DNA of 7,036 nucleotides from Candidatus Saliniplasma halalkaliphilum (GTDB lineage: Archaea; Thermoplasmatota; Thermoplasmata; Halarchaeoplasmatales; Halarchaeoplasmataceae): NCBI GenBank assembly GCA_019594235.1, contig JAFDTG010000078.1, positions 1 to 7,036 on the forward strand. The letters run 5' to 3'. This document shows positions 5,124 to 7,036 of the stretch, piece by piece; the stretch's first letter is position 1; every line of letters begins with the position of its first letter. The position numbers were made by a program, and so were the translations under genes. The notes under the pieces are model-generated. The model ran no database searches. It was not told where the DNA came from and was given only the letters and a program-made list of their open reading frames with translations.

Positions 5124-5291
5124 ATGAATGAGGATGAAGAAATGAAGACTATCGAGATAAAGAAGGCCACTTTTGATAGGATTAATGGTCTAAAAAAGAT
5201 CGGTGAGTCCTTCGATAAAGTATTGAACAAACTTCTAGATCATTATGATGAGAACATAGAGCAAGAAGTCGATAGAGATTGGGTAAGATAG
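5124..5291 (+). CDS. Small VapB-like antitoxin, orphan
   Basis: Seen: 55 residues. After an acidic start (MNEDEEM) comes KTIEIKKATFDRINGLKKIG, a beta strand plus helix, then GESFDKVLNKLLDHYDE, the second helix, and an acidic tail. Known: the pattern tI.i.k.tf.rL..l...GESFd.vi..LL is typical of short archaeal VapB-type (DUF7557-like) antitoxins that normally precede a PIN or RelE toxin. Start: ATG 5124 is set by the GGTGAT site; an A/T-rich TATA-like tract lies near 5085-5092. Context: no toxin frame follows. The next 300 nt hold only a DUF3494 relic on the other strand, so it is a solitary antitoxin. It could act on a toxin elsewhere or be left over after toxin loss. Family assignment is moderately sure; partner unknown. 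Confidence 0.72.
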   Translation: MNEDEEMKTIEIKKATFDRINGLKKIGESFDKVLNKLLDHYDENIEQEVDRDWVR

Positions 5292-5350
5292 GGGTTTGAA
5301 CCGCTCTATTTGAAAAATCAGATATAAAAATACAAAAAAACATTTGTTAA

Positions 5351-5505
5351 TCACGATATAATTATCTTCATGATTACCGTTGTTCCAAGTGTGACATGCC
5401 CGACCATGATGAGATGGGGAAAAAGGCGCCCGCCCAAAATAATGGGGCCGCCTGATCGAGAATGAACGCATCGCCTTTTTTCTCTGCTGTAATTTGGAAT
5501 AGGGC
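5351..5505 (-). pseudogene. Decayed fragment of a DUF3494 (ice-binding-like) domain
   Basis: Seen: on the - strand MVGHVTLGTTVIMKIIIS (5407-5351) parallels QVAGQATIGTTAEMKGNI of the large gene upstream. The DNA shares TTGGAACAACGG and ATGAAG in register. Further 5', SGG and, in another frame, FQITAE followed by a later FW match SGG, FQIAGD and FW of the same domain, in the same order but with frameshifts. No start, signal peptide or SD is visible. Inference: a partial, decaying duplicate of the DUF3494 domain in the same orientation as the large gene. A longer - strand frame covering this stretch (5235-5510) mixes frames and is not thought to be a gene. Confidence 0.5.
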
Positions 5506-5530
5506 TTCATTAAGAGATGTGAATCTCAAA

Positions 5531-5546
5531 GTTAAAATTGTTTAAC
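5531..5546. repeat. Inverted repeat GTTAAA-ATTG-TTTAAC
   Basis: Seen: perfect 6-bp arms with a 4-nt spacer, in the AT-rich gap between the DUF3494 relic and the large surface-protein gene. The stem is too AT-rich to be a strong RNA hairpin. It could be a protein site or part of the termination region. Confidence 0.3.
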
Positions 5547-5560
5547 TCAAATCCCATTAA

Positions 5561-5577
5561 ATTTTTTTAAAAAAAAT
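5561..5577 (-). terminator. T-tract terminator candidate downstream of the surface-protein gene
   Basis: Seen: ATTTTTTTAAAAAAAAT begins 21 nt after the TAA stop of the large - strand gene. Read on the - strand it is T8 followed by A7. Known: archaeal polymerases terminate at T-rich tracts without a hairpin. The near-palindromic tract could serve both strands. Confidence 0.45.
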
Positions 5578-5597
5578 AAATAGAAAGGGTTTTAAGA

Positions 5598-6947
5598 TTA
5601 CTGTTTTTTCTTTTTCAATGTGTAATAGACTACTGGTATCGCCATCGCTATCAGTAACATAAGCGTGCCAAGGAAAGGTGTATCTTCTGTATCCTCGGCA
5701 GACATTTCTATCGTCTGTGTACTGAATTCCTCCACTTGGAAGACATACACGCCTCCTCCACCTGCACTGGCGTTCGATTCATCCATACCGTCGTAGTTCA
5801 CAGCATCGCTTGTCTCTATATTTAGATCTCCTTCTGAATCAGCTAGATGTTCATCTGCGAAAGCCTTGTTTATCAGAATGGTCACATGATTGGTGCTATT
5901 GGAATCTGTAGCTTCTATCGTAAGAGTCTCATCTTCAAAGCTGACTGTGACTGCATCAATCCCTGCGGGATCTCCTGCATTTATAACCAATGCGGCCCAA
6001 GGCTGATAACCTTCAACCCATAAGAATGTGGCTGCTCCATTTGACGCTGCATTCTCAGCTCTGTTCTCATGTGCCTCACCACCATCTACTGGAGGATCAA
6101 AAGGAGGATCAGAAGCCTCCAGGTCCGTGTCAAAGCTCCATACATAATCAGATTCCATCGGATTACCGGCAAGGTCCTTCACACCGTTTCCCCCACCTTT
6201 GACGGTGACGGTATAGATAGTGTCGGGATCTAGATCGCTCTGCGGTTCGAACACCCCTGTAACTCCCGAATATGTAACCGTACCTGAAACCTCTGCTGTG
6301 CCTTGTTTCAAGATGAATGTGTTTGAACTGATCGTCTCGGGGTCCATTTCTTCACTGAATGTTGCGGTTATCGCACTGTTCATCGCAACACCAGTTGCCG
6401 AATCAGATGGCACGGTAGAACTCACTGTAGGTGAAACTGTATCTGTATCGGTCTCAGTAGGAGCGGTTATAGTAGTAGAATCCAACGTAACTGCAGTTTG
6501 CGACAGGGCTCTACCTACAAGGCTTGCACCGGTGTTAAAAGCGATCTGTGATTGGCACAATATATTACCCTTCATCTCTGCCGTTGTTCCAATTGTAGCT
6601 TGTCCGGCCACTTGCCAGAATATATTGTCCGGCCGTGCGCCGCCACTCAAGGTGACAATAGCGCTGTCCGCAACCGTTAAATCTCCTGCAATCTGGAAAA
6701 TCCAAACATCGTTTGAGGCTCCAGATATTGTGACGCCGCCTTCAGATATCAGGACCCCAGTGTCCCACTTGTAAAGACCGGAGGTAAGAGTTTCTCCTGT
6801 GACATCGCCGGCATACAACTCTGTATAATCGGGGTTTGTACGCCCGGCAGCATCCGTATATGCCGTTTCCATGTCACTAACGGCAGTGGTCATTTTGGCC
6901 GGTGTCGGATCTGTGTAATCAGAAGCATATACTTTTCCGTCAACCAA
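5598..6947 (-). CDS. Surface protein: DUF3494 (ice-binding-like) domain, SbsA Ig-like domain, unknown domain, C-terminal membrane anchor; 5' end broken
   Basis: Seen, in a 449-residue frame from TTG 6947. Residues 1-160 are DUF3494 (GKVYASDYTDPTPAKMTTAV, GLYKWDTGVLI, VWIFQIAGDL, FWQVAGQATIGTTAEMKGN). Residues 172-275 are an SbsA/Ig_5-type domain (STVPSDSATGVAMNSAITAT, FSEEMDPETI, LAGNPMESDYVWSFD). A Pro/Asp/Gly linker (276-292) precedes an unnamed beta-rich domain at 300-415 (VTILINKAFADEHL, GGGGVYVFQVEEFSTQTIEM). An acidic spacer leads to a membrane helix at 424-443 and the tail KKKKQ. Known: DUF3494 is the beta-solenoid of ice-binding proteins and also of many non-cold adhesins. Role inferred: extracellular, membrane-anchored surface or adhesion protein. 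Odd: the homologous frame continues upstream (STGTFSTSSL) to an in-frame TAA at 6975-6977. The signal peptide and first DUF3494 strands are not in frame, so TTG 6947 is probably not a true start and the gene may be disrupted. Confidence 0.8.
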   Translation of the reverse strand: MVDGKVYASDYTDPTPAKMTTAVSDMETAYTDAAGRTNPDYTELYAGDVTGETLTSGLYKWDTGVLISEGGVTISGASNDVWIFQIAGDLTVADSAIVTLSGGARPDNIFWQVAGQATIGTTAEMKGNILCQSQIAFNTGASLVGRALSQTAVTLDSTTITAPTETDTDTVSPTVSSTVPSDSATGVAMNSAITATFSEEMDPETISSNTFILKQGTAEVSGTVTYSGVTGVFEPQSDLDPDTIYTVTVKGGGNGVKDLAGNPMESDYVWSFDTDLEASDPPFDPPVDGGEAHENRAENAASNGAATFLWVEGYQPWAALVINAGDPAGIDAVTVSFEDETLTIEATDSNSTNHVTILINKAFADEHLADSEGDLNIETSDAVNYDGMDESNASAGGGGVYVFQVEEFSTQTIEMSAEDTEDTPFLGTLMLLIAMAIPVVYYTLKKKKQ

Positions 6948-7036
6948 TGAAGATGTTGAAAATGTACCTGTTGATTACAAGCTTCCATATCGGCGTCATC
7001 AGTGTTTCTGGAGTTCTTGCTCAACATGATGATGCC

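Noticed and set aside
5235..5510. 91-residue - strand frame covering the antitoxin tail and the DUF3494 relic
   Set aside because: It starts in a different frame from the relic's matches, overlaps the antitoxin antisense and has no coherent protein pattern.
6220..6774. 184-residue + strand frame
   Set aside because: Antisense shadow of the DUF3494/Ig gene; repetitive Val/Ser/Thr composition from the opposite strand, no SD and no family motif.
1..7036. CRISPR array, tRNA or rRNA genes, IS transposase
   Set aside because: No regularly spaced repeats, no cloverleaf or rRNA-like segment, and no transposase motif or terminal inverted repeats were seen on either strand.

Overview
The window looks like a piece of a euryarchaeal genome, possibly a Thermoplasmatota-like or methanogen-related lineage. 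The evidence is indirect. Promoters are TATA-box-like AT tracts 25-35 bp upstream of starts, and no bacterial -35/-10 pairs are seen. Genes use either near-leaderless starts or GGTGAT-type Shine-Dalgarno sites. The regulator is a typically archaeal winged-helix/PAS/PAS protein. A DUF3494/Ig-like surface protein ends in a C-terminal membrane anchor with a lysine tail. The acidic proteins would fit a salt-adapted organism, but genus and order cannot be fixed from the sequence alone.

Left part (1-3030): a graveyard of toxin-antitoxin and related modules. First come remains of an AbiE pair on the + strand: an AbiEi-like antitoxin broken by a 1-nt frameshift, then an AbiEii nucleotidyltransferase cut short. 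The latter runs into the last ~37 residues of a DUF4143/COG1373 ATPase. Two intact PIN-toxin operons follow on the - strand: RHH antitoxin + VapC (916-1555) and AbrB antitoxin + PIN_3 toxin (1946-2607). Both have start/stop coupling and an inverted repeat just downstream of the TATA box. A second truncated AbiEii lies at 2749-2946. The 1604-1945 gap contains no intact gene.

Middle (3030-4740): an HTH-PAS-PAS sensor-regulator on the + strand, with a striking palindromic operator candidate in its promoter. It converges with 3 bp spacing on an isochorismatase-family hydrolase on the - strand. That hydrolase keeps its Asp/Lys/Cys triad but has no ATG/GTG/TTG available upstream of the catalytic Asp; a good SD site points to an ATA codon.

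Right part (4740-7036): a gap with a 16-bp RNA-type hairpin followed by T6, an orphan small antitoxin, a decayed DUF3494 fragment, an AT-rich terminator-like stretch, and a long - strand DUF3494 / SbsA-Ig / unknown-domain / membrane-anchor surface protein. The 5' end of that gene is interrupted by an in-frame stop near the window edge.

No complete, obviously new multi-gene system is visible. The observations I would check first are the start-less isochorismatase gene, the 4921-4990 hairpin RNA candidate, the operator of the PAS regulator, and the repeated truncation of AbiEii genes.
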